Shown here: in pieces, positions 55,539-64,000 of the stretch | Position numbering within the stretch: position 1 is the first letter of the stretch | Layout of the letters: each line of letters opens with the position of its first letter | NCBI GenBank assembly: GCA_964030475.1 | Contig: CAXIPT010000001.1 | Span: forward strand, 5,693,652 to 5,757,651 | Length of the DNA: 64,000 nt | Direction: 5' to 3' | Source of the DNA: Tethya wilhelma | Taxonomy: Eukaryota > Porifera > Demospongiae > Tethyida > Tethyidae | Position numbers and translations under genes: made by a program | Notes under the pieces: model-generated | Told to the model about the DNA's origin: nothing | Database searches by the model: none | What the model saw: only the letters and a program-made list of their open reading frames with translations

Positions 55539-57424
55539 CTGGACAAGGATGAAGATGGTGTTGGTGACGTGTGTGACAACAACAAGGATCCTGATCGTGA
55601 TGGAGTTCAAACCTCTGTGGACAACTGCCTCAATGTGGCTAACTCTGATCAGGCCGACAAAGACAAGGATGGACTTGGAGATGCTTGTGATCCTGACGAT
55701 GACAACGATGGTGTTTTAGACGAGAGAGACAACTGTCCCCTCGTGGTGAACGCCAATCAGGCTGATGAGGATGGTAAGGAAGGAAGTCATTAGCAATGAC
55801 TGCATGCATGATCGCATTTAACAACATAACTGCCGCACCCACTTGAGTTATGATAGTATTTTATACTACAGTATAATTAATACTTAATTATAGGAGATGA
55901 CTAATTATGGGAAAAGAATTTAGTCCATTAATGAGTTAATTACTATTACAAGCATGCTTTAAATTACAATGTCATCTGTTCATGTTTCTCAGGGGATGGT
56001 GTTGGTGACGCTTGTGTTGGAGACTATGATGGAGATGGTGTGCCTGATGATCAGGACAACTGCCCCAGAAACGATAACCTCTACAAGACAGACTTTACGG
56101 ATTATATTCCCGTCTCATTGGATCCTTCTGGAGCTCAGCAAGTGGACCCTCTCTGGAAGATCTTGGACAATGTGAGCAGATAGATATAGTAGTCAATGAA
56201 TTTCACGGCATCATTATGGATAAAGCATGCATAATAAATGCAATGCATTCACACATGTGCATGATACAGATACAAGTGTTAAAGTTTAAAACTATTCTTA
56301 ATTCACACACACACACACACACATGCAGGGTACCACAGTCCATCAAATGATCAATTCAGATCCAGGTCTGCTGATCGGTCCACACAGCTATTCTAGTGTC
56401 GATTTCAGTGGCACCATCTTTGTGGACACGACACTGGATGATGACTACATTGGAGTGGTGTTCAACTACCAGAGCAACAAGAGGTTCATGTTGGTGTCAT
56501 GGAAACAGAGGGACCAGAGGTACTGGGAGGACAGACCCTTCACTGCTACAGCCAAGGCTGGAGTGCAAATCCAGAGAGTGAGGTCTAGGACTGGTCCTGG
56601 AGCTACACTGAGGAATGCCATTTGGAACACTGGACACACTAAGAAAGAGGTATGTGTGTGCATGTATGCATGTGTGTTTGTATGTGTGTGAGTGAGTGAG
56701 ATTAGAATTACGTAGCTGCATGTGCAGACATCTATCCGTCCATCCTCTCTCTGCCTGGTCAGCTTGCCACACCTCTTTGAATTCCATTAATCAACATTCC
56801 ACATTATGTTTGATCTGTGCATGGTGATTGTATTAGTAGCGACTGTTACCATGGATACTGGGTAGGCCTGTGTGCAACCAACATGAATACTTTACATCAC
56901 AAACAACCAGCTAGAAGTAACAGCTAATGTTGGCTGAAGCATGTCTCTTTGATGGCTACCACTAATACTCTAATCTCACTTGAAATGAAGATATGTAGAA
57001 TTCCACTCATCCTTTGATGTCTTCCATTAATCCCGCTACAGGTCAGGTTGCTCTGGAACGACAACCAGTCACGTGGATGGCAAGACAGAAAAGCCTATAA
57101 ATGGAGTTTACAGTATTCGTCAGATTCTGCGTGCATGAGGTGAGGACCGGAGATGAAGTGGGAAATCAAAATTTTACGATAATAATGATCGTTCTTATTG
57201 TCACAACTGTGTTGATTTCCCTTTGTTTGTCTTTTAGATTACGTATGTACCAAGAAGAAGGCATGCTGTTGGATTCTGGTTGTGTGTGTGATGATTTCAT
57301 AAAGGGAGGAAGACTGGGACTCTACGTGTTCTCTCAAGAACATGTCATCTTCTCCAATCTAAAGTCGACCTGTTTGAGTGCACAAGATGAACAATCACTT
57401 ATGGAGTGCAGTGCTGATCAGTAA
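48628..57424 (+). CDS. Thrombospondin (VWC-TSP1x5-EGF-TSP3-TSPC) with duplicated C-terminal cassette
   Basis: A secreted calcium-binding matrix protein. The start carries a signal peptide ([18 protein letters not shown]). Exons are 48628-48688, 48793-48845, 49043-49141, 49254-49359, 49484-49714, 49808-49978, 50053-50217, 50533-50868, 50997-51133, 51511-51651, 52075-52302, 52494-52604, 53019-53126, 53249-53527, 54273-54507, 54729-54907, 55065-55385, 55539-55773, 55993-56171, 56329-56649, 57042-57139 and 57238-57424. They sum to 1326 aa, or 1081 without the repeated 245-codon cassette. Domain order: VWC (ending PGDCCFEC), five TSP type-1 repeats with WxxW and CSxTC motifs, about three EGF modules (one with DINEC), TSP type-3 Ca-binding repeats (one with an RGD), then the thrombospondin C-terminal lectin-like domain ([19 protein letters not shown]). 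The laminin-G-like N-terminal domain and the coiled coil of vertebrate TSP1 are absent. Confidence 0.93.
51388..51421. repeat. (CA)n microsatellite in thrombospondin intron
   Basis: CA run in the intron between the first two EGF-encoding exons. Confidence 0.95.
54213..56649 (+). repeat. 1.26-kb tandem duplication of TSP3 + TSPC exons
   Basis: Copy 1 (54213-55385) and copy 2 (about 55487-56649) contain the same three exons with an offset of 1264-1266 bp and a few per cent divergence. Differences include NADQ against NANQ and IPIS against IPVS, and small indels in the introns. The junction (55427-55538) is a (TG)n run fused to a (CA)n run. The TG half matches the intron that follows the last cassette exon and the CA half matches the intron before the first. 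Confidence 0.95.
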
Positions 57425-58165
57425 ATCTTCATTATAGAACAAGAATATGTCATTATGCCTAACCAAAACAAAAATCTTATCTTTATTTTGTGACCCATGC
57501 AGTATTTGATTATTTGAGTGCATATTCTATAAAATCTCCTGGAGAGATTGAGCTAATACAAGCAGCTGGTGTCTTGGAGCTATAACTAACTTAACTCCAT
57601 CCAGTTTGCCACATGTCTGTCATCATCTGCTTATTGTAACCATGTTATTATATATTATGCCATTCAAAATGAAAAAAGTCATCTCTGTGTATAGGATATA
57701 TCTAATGTGTCTTTAAAATTTTGTGCGTATTCTCTATTGTTGTGTTCGTTCATTGTTTCTTTGGAATTTCATGATACAAAAGTTTATCATGATTATTTCA
57801 CGCATGCATGCATGGCCTAACCATTAGACTATAATTATTATATTTTAATTTGTCATGTACCCACCCACAAGGAAAAATGACAGGCAACTTATAGGTTATA
57901 TTTTGTCAAAGGTCAACATTATTTGGTACGAATCGATAAAATAGAATACTCAAAATGTGTCCAAAAAATGCTGTAAACACATTCAATGATCTTTACCAGT
58001 TTGATTTCGCAAAATTGGAACAAAAATACACGTGTAGTGATCGCGTGTTACCTTGTAAATATCCCCTCCTAGAGGTCCTCCTGGGTAAGCTGCAACGTCA
58101 GAGTGATGGTTTGAATGGGTCCTCCATTTTGTTCTCTTCTCTCAATCTCTTATGTAGAACCAACA
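57425..58165 (+). other. Thrombospondin 3' end and YEATS2 5' region
   Basis: AT-rich 3' flank, then a probable YEATS2 leader. A well-formed short intron lies at 58085-58157 (donor GTAAGC, pyrimidine-rich tract, acceptor TATGTAG). The sequence upstream is open from an ATG at 57955 and would join in frame, adding about 46 residues to YEATS2. It may instead be 5' UTR. Confidence 0.55.
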
Positions 58166-60601
58166 ATGGCTGATGAAGCTCCTGGCAACTCCACCAGCAG
58201 CAGTGTGTCAGAGGAGATGACCTCCAGCACTCTGAGGGGGGTGATCAGGGAGCAATTTGGTGTGGAAATGGTGTACAAGGAAGGTGAACTGGAGGTAATT
58301 GAAGATCGAATACGACTTGCCAAGTTGATGCTTCAACGACTTCGGTTGGGCGTACTGGCACAGCACTACGGGGTGGCAGGATTCTACCCAACAGCCCTGG
58401 ACTACAGCAAGGAGAATGTTGGAGTTCAGGAGACGTGGGATGTGTTTGAGAAAGAATTCATTGATGGACAAAAAGGAGAGGACGATCCAGAGCACGTGTC
58501 AAAGGATAAAGATCCAGCCTCCACCATCCCGACTGATCCATTGAGCAAAGAAGACACAGCAGCTGTAACAGCAGGGAGTCCACCACCATCACTGGAGACC
58601 GGACAAGAAAGGGAGGAGGAGGTGAATGTCAGCAATGGTCTCCTGGTTGATGACACTCCAATGGATACCTCTCTCCCATCAGCCAATCCGACACCCGAAA
58701 CAAAAGTATCCACCAACAAACGAGACACCTCTCAATCCACACCCTCTCACGATGATTTCTCTCGTTTCTACTCTAAGAAGAGGATCATCATCGGCAACAC
58801 CTCTCAGTTTCTCACGCCAGGTGCACACCAGTCTCAAGATGGCTCCACCCACAAATGGATGGTGTACATTCGAGGGTCACAGGAAGAGCCCGACATTAGT
58901 CACTTTGTAAAGGCAGTGAGGTTCTTTCTTCACCCTAGCTACCATCCTAACGACATTGTACGTGTTGCTAGACCTCCTTTTCATCTAACACGTCTTGGCT
59001 GGGGGGAATTCCCTGTTCGTGTCCAACTGGAATTTTGTGATCGTAGCAACAAGCCAGTGGATATCATTCACAACTTGGTTCTCGATCGAACACACACAGG
59101 CCAGCAGACCCTTGGTGCTGAGACTGTAGTTAACTTGGACATTGCTATAAAAGGAAAGGAAAAAGCACTTGCAAATGGTCTAGACATTCCAGACAGAGTT
59201 TACGACAAAGATAGTCCATTTGCCACCAAAAGTAAGAGCTCTTCGTTGACAAACATGAAGGTGTCAATTGACAGGCCTGCAATACTGGCCCAGCAGAGGA
59301 GTGAAGTGCTTGCAGCCAATCGTGAGCAAGCAGCATCTCCTACTTGCCAAAGCACTCATTCTGAGTGTTCAATGGAATCAAGTGGATCCGTTCAACTAGA
59401 CCACGACTACTGCACTGGTGTTCTAGTCAAACAAAAAAGTCAGAGTTCATCACACAAAGCAATCGGTCTTCAGCAGTCCTCTTCCAAGTTGGAAACTAGA
59501 TCGGTAGTTGTGACCACCAATCTCGACAAGTGTTTACACAATGCTGTACGTGCTATCCCAATGTGTGGTGCTCCTAGCGAAGACTTCATGTTGTGTGCCA
59601 ATTCCCTGGAGCAGTACTCCCAGTGGAACTTGGGAAAGAGGAGAGCTGCTGAATGGATGAGAGCCGTAGCTGTGAGGAAGCACGTTGAGAGGAAACTCCG
59701 ACTTGGCTCTTTACTGACGACAAAGCAAGTGATGCAGTGGTGTCGTAGGAACGGGTACACGTGGCTAGACAGGATACCCTCTCACGGACGAGGCTTCTGC
59801 AAGTACTGCGGCTGTCAGTTGGAGAAGGAGGAGAGTGGTCTGTTTGTGGAGGAGAGTGAGAGCGAGGGAAGGAGAGCATCCATGTACGTCCACGATCACT
59901 GCCGAGAAGCTCTGTTCGGAGAAGAGCAACGACGACCAAGAGATGAGGTTGACGTGAGCTCTAGCGAGAGGGACAGTGAGGAGGAGGAGGAGGAGGAGGA
60001 GGATGGAGGGCAGAGACGAGGAGAAGATGTGATAGAAGACCCTCTCCAAGTGAGACAAAAACTGTCCACCTTATCAGAGTGCTTTGAGATCTTCTCCGAT
60101 ATGGTCAATGTTCAAGAGAAGCTGGAAAAAGAGGAGAGATTACGAATTGAAGATCGAAAGGTGGACGTAGAATCTCTACCGCATTCTTCCAGTGCTAGAG
60201 CACGTGAGTACCACCACCATACTCCAAAGTTCAGAGTCCCTCACACTCCGGAACTGAAGTGGGTCCAAGAAACGGCTGCTGGGCTGGGCATCCGTATCTA
60301 TCCGGCCGTCATTGACCGCATGTACGCCCATGTGGTGGAGCACATGATCTACATGTCGTGCACGCGACTGCTTCGAACCATCTTGATGCAAGCCGTACAA
60401 GAAGGTGGAAACGGGCTCCAGGGAAAGTTGAACCAAGAACGCATTCTCACTCCACTACATTTGCACCGAGCGCTTAGAAACTTGGAACAGTGTGATTTTC
60501 TGACCAACAGGTACATGGGACTGAATTCGACAGCTGCTGCTGATGAAGTGTCTCCCGATGTGTCGAGTGAGAGTGAGAGCAGCGGGGAGGAGAGTGAGTG
60601 A
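58166..60601 (+). CDS. YEATS2: YEATS2, ATAC-complex crotonyl-lysine reader
   Basis: YEATS2 is the scaffold and histone acyl-lysine reader of the ATAC acetyltransferase complex. One exon encodes 811 aa (human about 1420), against many exons in vertebrates. The N-terminal segment [22 protein letters not shown] matches human IKEQFALEMKNKEHEIEVID. The YEATS domain is at about residues 205-330: [22 protein letters not shown] and [14 protein letters not shown], with the aromatic-cage Tyr and Trp both present. [20 protein letters not shown] and WCRRNGYTW are typical of the YEATS2 C-terminal half. The C-terminal histone-fold block that pairs with NC2beta runs from about residue 690. Between them is a Cys/His cluster (FCKYCGC ... 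HDHC) and a Glu-rich tract. The long Ser/Thr-rich middle of vertebrate YEATS2 is shortened. The start MADEAP is conservative; see the upstream leader. Confidence 0.93.
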   Translation: MADEAPGNSTSSSVSEEMTSSTLRGVIREQFGVEMVYKEGELEVIEDRIRLAKLMLQRLRLGVLAQHYGVAGFYPTALDYSKENVGVQETWDVFEKEFIDGQKGEDDPEHVSKDKDPASTIPTDPLSKEDTAAVTAGSPPPSLETGQEREEEVNVSNGLLVDDTPMDTSLPSANPTPETKVSTNKRDTSQSTPSHDDFSRFYSKKRIIIGNTSQFLTPGAHQSQDGSTHKWMVYIRGSQEEPDISHFVKAVRFFLHPSYHPNDIVRVARPPFHLTRLGWGEFPVRVQLEFCDRSNKPVDIIHNLVLDRTHTGQQTLGAETVVNLDIAIKGKEKALANGLDIPDRVYDKDSPFATKSKSSSLTNMKVSIDRPAILAQQRSEVLAANREQAASPTCQSTHSECSMESSGSVQLDHDYCTGVLVKQKSQSSSHKAIGLQQSSSKLETRSVVVTTNLDKCLHNAVRAIPMCGAPSEDFMLCANSLEQYSQWNLGKRRAAEWMRAVAVRKHVERKLRLGSLLTTKQVMQWCRRNGYTWLDRIPSHGRGFCKYCGCQLEKEESGLFVEESESEGRRASMYVHDHCREALFGEEQRRPRDEVDVSSSERDSEEEEEEEEDGGQRRGEDVIEDPLQVRQKLSTLSECFEIFSDMVNVQEKLEKEERLRIEDRKVDVESLPHSSSARAREYHHHTPKFRVPHTPELKWVQETAAGLGIRIYPAVIDRMYAHVVEHMIYMSCTRLLRTILMQAVQEGGNGLQGKLNQERILTPLHLHRALRNLEQCDFLTNRYMGLNSTAAADEVSPDVSSESESSGEESE

Positions 60602-61081
60602 GGTAGAACTGTTTCCTAGTCTGTCTACTTGACTACTGCACCTTTATACATGGTTATAGTATGTACATAGCTTGTTTTTGTTTGTCTGTTTGTGTCTTGT
60701 TTATTTTGCATGCTAATAAATGTAAGTATATATAGTTTGATGTCACAGATAATTTATATATAATAATATAATAATTATGGCTATAGCTATTTAAATTTTT
60801 ATCAGATTTTGTACATTATAATGCAACAACACTTAAATATTGTCACCATAATAAATTGTTAATGATGAAAAAGCATTTAAAAAACATAAATGAAAGTAAA
60901 AACAATTTAATTTTGTGCATGCAAATCAAAAGTAGGGGCTATATATAAAGGAACTAGATGCGTTCATGTAAAATACCGGTGCTGTATTGTTACGTATGTA
61001 CATGTACACATACAAACTTGAAAGTCAAGTGACTTGTACATGTAATAACAGTTAATCAAACACACAAACATACACACACTT
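60602..61081. other. YEATS2 3' UTR and convergent space to DUSP22-like
   Basis: AATAAA at 60715-60720 is the likely YEATS2 polyadenylation signal. The rest is AT-rich with no ORF. The two genes converge, 480 bp between stops. Confidence 0.65.
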
Positions 61082-62526
61082 TCAGTCTGACTTTTTTGAT
61101 TCAAAAATCTCTGGATTAAAATCTTCCAGCATGTTTCTGCCTCTGCTCTTGGTGTCTGCTTTCCCTAAAATCTCTCTCAGTTGTTTCTCATCACTAGCCA
61201 TCAATTCATCGGACGTAGGAAACTTTTCTCTCAAGTGTCTTCTAGCCTGAAGGTGGGAGGAAAACCACAAAGTAACTTCCAAGCCAACAACTCTTTGGAT
61301 ACAAATTTGGCTGCTTAAAGAGACTTTTCCAAAGGAGGAGTCTGAATGAGGCGATGATAGAACTTCTTGATACCTACACCCGGGGGAAATGCCGTCGCTC
61401 TAGAAAGATGATTCTAGGGAATCAAGGATTATAAACTATATAGCCTCATTCCCAGGCCTTCCCTGGTGTGCATTATTTCACGAGTTGTTCATGGTGTGGG
61501 TACGACGAGGCTAATACTATACATTGGCACAGTATAACTTCTGACAGTAGACTCTTTTCTTTGAAACAAGGATGTAGTGCCAATAGTTAATTTAATACCT
61601 CTAGTAGATTTTTCTCCTGAAACTTCTTGAGTTGCATTCTGAATCCAAAGTTGGGGTTGGCCATCTCCCTACAGTGTTGTACGACTGCCATAGCCTCGTC
61701 CAGGCTGAGTGAGGAGGCCACCATGATATAGATCACAGTGAGAGTCACCGAACGAGAGATACCTGCAGCACTGCAGTGTATGTGAAACATGAATGAGGGC
61801 GATTTTACTTTTTTTAGTTTTCATAAACATTTGTTTACATACACATAATATGTGTACCCTTACCAATGAACAAACACACCACCTCCTTTCAGTCGGCACT
61901 CATGAATAAATTCAATGCTCTCATTGAAATGCACTGACCTAGGGTCAACATAAAATACATAGTCAGCCACTTGTGTTAGAATAAAAGGTCCTTGTGTGTA
62001 CTTACAAGTCCGCAGAAGAAGTGTCTGATATTTGGATACATTTGTAAACAAAATCCTGTTATATTTAATAGAGAGCATGATGAGTATAACAAACATTTGG
62101 TACTTCAAAAAAACCCAACTCACATCAGGATAAATTGGTCTGGCAGCATCGTGTACACTCAGTATATGTGTGATTTTGTTTTCTTGGAGTCTTGCCTTTT
62201 CCTTTGCCCCTACAGACAAAAGAGCATGCGACATAGAATGATCTAGAGGCTAACCATACCTAGCCTATAGTTCCCTGGCCCATAGATAATACATACTGAT
62301 AGCAGTATATATTAAGAGATCAGAGAGGGCTAGGCCTGGGAACAAGGCTATTAAAACCAGACCCTCCTTCTCTCTGCTAAGGAGGTGGCGCCAGGCATAT
62401 AATTAGCCTCGTCCCCAGGGGACGGACAAGGCTAGCATAATATAAATTAGAAAACAGTGTGTTGTACTCACCAAGAGCGCCCCCAACGTAGAGGCCGTCC
62501 ACAACCTTGTCCATGCTATTCCCCAT
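61082..62526 (-). CDS. DUSP22/DUSP15-like myristoylated dual-specificity phosphatase
   Basis: An atypical dual-specificity phosphatase of the DUSP22 (JSP1/VHX) and DUSP15 (VHY) type, acting on phosphoproteins at membranes. Six exons: 62472-62526, 62124-62209, 62006-62055, 61864-61938, 61599-61770 and 61082-61246, giving 200 aa (human DUSP22 about 184-205). The N-terminus MGNSMDKVVDGLYVGG matches MGNGMNKILPGLYIGN and carries the myristoylation glycine. ITHILSVHDAARP, FNESIEFIHECRLKGG and the active site HCAAGISRS (H-C-x5-R) follow human DUSP22 closely, with the general-acid loop around IQISDTSSAD. The signature motif is split by an intron between HC and AAG. The C-terminal tail is charged and not conserved. 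Introns hold relics of the TAGCCT-type element. Confidence 0.93.
61441..61513. mobile_element. Short element with TAGCC...GGCTA ends
   Basis: 73 bp in a DUSP22-like intron: begins TAGCCTCATTCCCAGGC and ends GACGAGGCTA. A related stub (TAGCCTCGTCCCC ... GACAAGGCTA, 62404-62434) and a single end (GGCCTGGGAACAAGGCTA, about 62332-62349) lie in another intron of the same gene. All share the terminus of the VPS35-intron element. Confidence 0.6.
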
Positions 62527-62646
62527 CTCTAGCTCTGTTTTGATATAAGTGCACACTCACGCTCACCGGTTATTCTACACCCGTGATTCCTAAATAATGC
62601 GCACCAAGTCCATGTGGCCTGCACACTGAAAGTCTAAGTTGGCGTC
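62527..62646. promoter_or_regulatory. 120-bp divergent promoter, DUSP22-like / CPSF1
   Basis: Only 120 bp separate the two start codons, so both 5' UTRs and the core promoter must share it. No TATA box. The sequence includes CACGCTCACCGGTTA and CACCCGTGATT. Confidence 0.65.
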
Positions 62647-63460
62647 ATGTATGCTATCTACCGTGAATTGTATCCTCCTACCGGAGTGGAGCACTGTATA
62701 GAATGCAAATTTCTGGATCCCAATCAGAGTAGCCTTGTAGTCGCAGCAACGTCTATGCTTAGAGTGTACAATGTTGACAATGTAAGTGAAGAAAGTGCGC
62801 ATTATTTAGAATATATACCATCAGCAAGTTGTTTCTGTCCCATTTAGACTACATCCAAGCAAGTTACAAGTACTACAAATAGAGGTAATGTATTGTATTA
62901 AATAGAGTATAAACTCAATGTATGAACTGCATTGACTGCATTTGCACAGGGCATCGTTTGGTGCAGGTGGCAGAGTACCAGCTCTATGGTAATATAGAGT
63001 CGCTGAATAAAGTGCAGCTGGCTCATTCCAAGCATGAGAGTCTGTTGTTGTGTTTCAGAGATGCAAAGGTAGGCTCTGATTGAGACACAACCACAGTATT
63101 TGAATATCAAATCTCTTCATTGTTATTAGTTATCGTTAGTGGAGTACGACCCTGCAGTGAATGACTTGAAAACAACCTCCCTCCACTTCTTTGAAGATGA
63201 CGAGCTAAAGGTATACGTGTATTACTATAATCATTTGCTATTATGTCATAATGATGTCACTGCAGGGAGGGCTGATGCACAATGTTCATCGTCCCTATGT
63301 TCGGGTGGACCCAGAGGGAAGGTGTGCTGCTATGCTCATCTATGGCACTCATCTTGCTGTGCTACCTTTTCACCACGAGGCCTTGCTGGAGGAGAGTGAA
63401 CCCACCACTCCAGTGGCTGCAAGGTGAAAGAGTGAATAAATGTAACATATTATGCTCGAT

Positions 63461-63521
<61 letters not shown>

Positions 63522-64000
63522 ACATGCACACCTGCAGTGGTGATTCTCATGACAATCTCTCCAGCTATACCATTGATTTGAAGTCACTCAGTGAAAGAGT
63601 CACCAATGTAAAGGACCTGCAGTTTGTTCATGGCTACAACAACCCCACTGTGTTCATTCTCTATGAGCCCACACCCACATGGGCCGGGTACGTATGGAAA
63701 GAGAAGTTTATTTTGTGCCTTGTTTAAGTGTAGTTTGTTATGTGCTGTATTTTGTATAGGCGGATTGCTCTTCGCAAAGATACTTGCTCCGTGGTAGGAA
63801 TTTCTCTGAACACCTCTGAGCACAAGAACCCAGTGATATGGCAGTGTCACAATCTCCCATTTGACTGCTGTTACTGTGTGCCTGTGCCCAGACCCATAGG
63901 TAGGTTGCTTACTTGCTCACACCAAGTCTTTATATTGTGATATTGACACACACACACACACACGCATGTAGGTGGCGTACTGGTGGTTGGTGCTAATGTC
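62647..64000 (+). CDS. CPSF1: CPSF1 (CPSF160), 5' part
   Basis: CPSF160 is the large beta-propeller scaffold of the mRNA cleavage and polyadenylation specificity factor; with WDR33 it recognises AAUAAA. Eight exons are visible: 62647-62781, 62848-62884, 62950-63068, 63130-63210, 63266-63423, 63538-63687, 63760-63899 and 63972 to the edge, 283 codons in phase. [16 protein letters not shown] matches human [70 protein letters not shown] and [14 protein letters not shown] are all conserved. The long human stretch around residues 50-80 is replaced by a 12-residue exon. The gene runs off the right edge; the remaining about 1,100 residues are outside. Confidence 0.96.
63464..63519. repeat. (CT)n microsatellite forming the polypyrimidine tract
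   Basis: An uninterrupted CT run about 15 bp upstream of the CTGCAG acceptor of CPSF1 exon 6; it makes up the polypyrimidine tract. Confidence 0.95.

Noticed and set aside
58426..60436. Several minus-strand ORFs of 63-117 aa under YEATS2
   Set aside because: They are antisense shadows of the long conserved YEATS2 exon with Ser/Leu-rich nonsense translations.

Overview
The window looks like a gene-dense nuclear segment of an early-branching animal, most probably a demosponge (inference). Every confident gene but one is split by many short GT-AG introns, often 50-150 bp. Intergenic spaces are often 50-400 bp. The gene set is metazoan: a thrombospondin, a PH+PTB docking adaptor, YEATS2 and a DUSP22-type phosphatase. 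(TG/CA)n microsatellites and short foldback transposons sit inside introns. Single or runs of N mark assembly gaps at 17010, 24939, 31278-31321 and 35314.

Layout. 1-2174: non-coding, with the rest of VAC14 apparently off the left edge. 2175-5581 (-): VAC14, PI(3,5)P2 scaffold. 5852-8024 (+): uncharacterised Ser-rich protein. 8075-9671 (-): C20orf96/DUF4618 coiled-coil protein. 9912-14132 (+): VPS35, retromer. 14451-16197 (-): TBC1D20, Rab GAP with a C-terminal membrane anchor. 16591-20462 (+): ZDHHC1-like palmitoyltransferase. 20927-26572 (+): DOK/IRS-like adaptor. 27049-29057 and 29262-30108 (+): two tandem, very divergent Rab-like GTPases. 30272-33802 (-): NFS1 cysteine desulfurase. 34043-35800 (+): RBM39, with RRM1 and RRM2 lost at a gap. 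36047-37679 (+): proteasome alpha-4 (PSMA7). 37680-48627: an 11-kb stretch without a convincing gene. 48628-57424 (+): thrombospondin with a duplicated C-terminal cassette. 58166-60601 (+): YEATS2, one large coding exon. 61082-62526 (-): DUSP22/15-like phosphatase. 62647-64000 (+): 5' part of CPSF1.

Organisation. Five gene pairs are head-to-head with only 120-393 bp between start codons (VAC14/unknown, C20orf96/VPS35, TBC1D20/ZDHHC1, NFS1/RBM39, DUSP22/CPSF1), implying shared bidirectional promoters. One of these carries a perfect RFX X-box next to the C20orf96 start. The genes are mostly unrelated housekeeping functions. VAC14, VPS35, TBC1D20, ZDHHC1 and the Rab-like pair share an endomembrane-trafficking theme, but I see no evidence of a functional cluster.

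The observations I rate highest are: the tandem Rab-like GTPases, both lacking the catalytic switch-II Gln and the G4 Asp; the splice-compatible tandem duplication in the thrombospondin; several foldback elements with clear target-site duplications and a dispersed TAGCCT..TTCCCAGGC terminus; and two assembly faults (a 631-bp duplication at an N, and loss of the RBM39 RRMs at an N). I found no operon-like or defence-like system.
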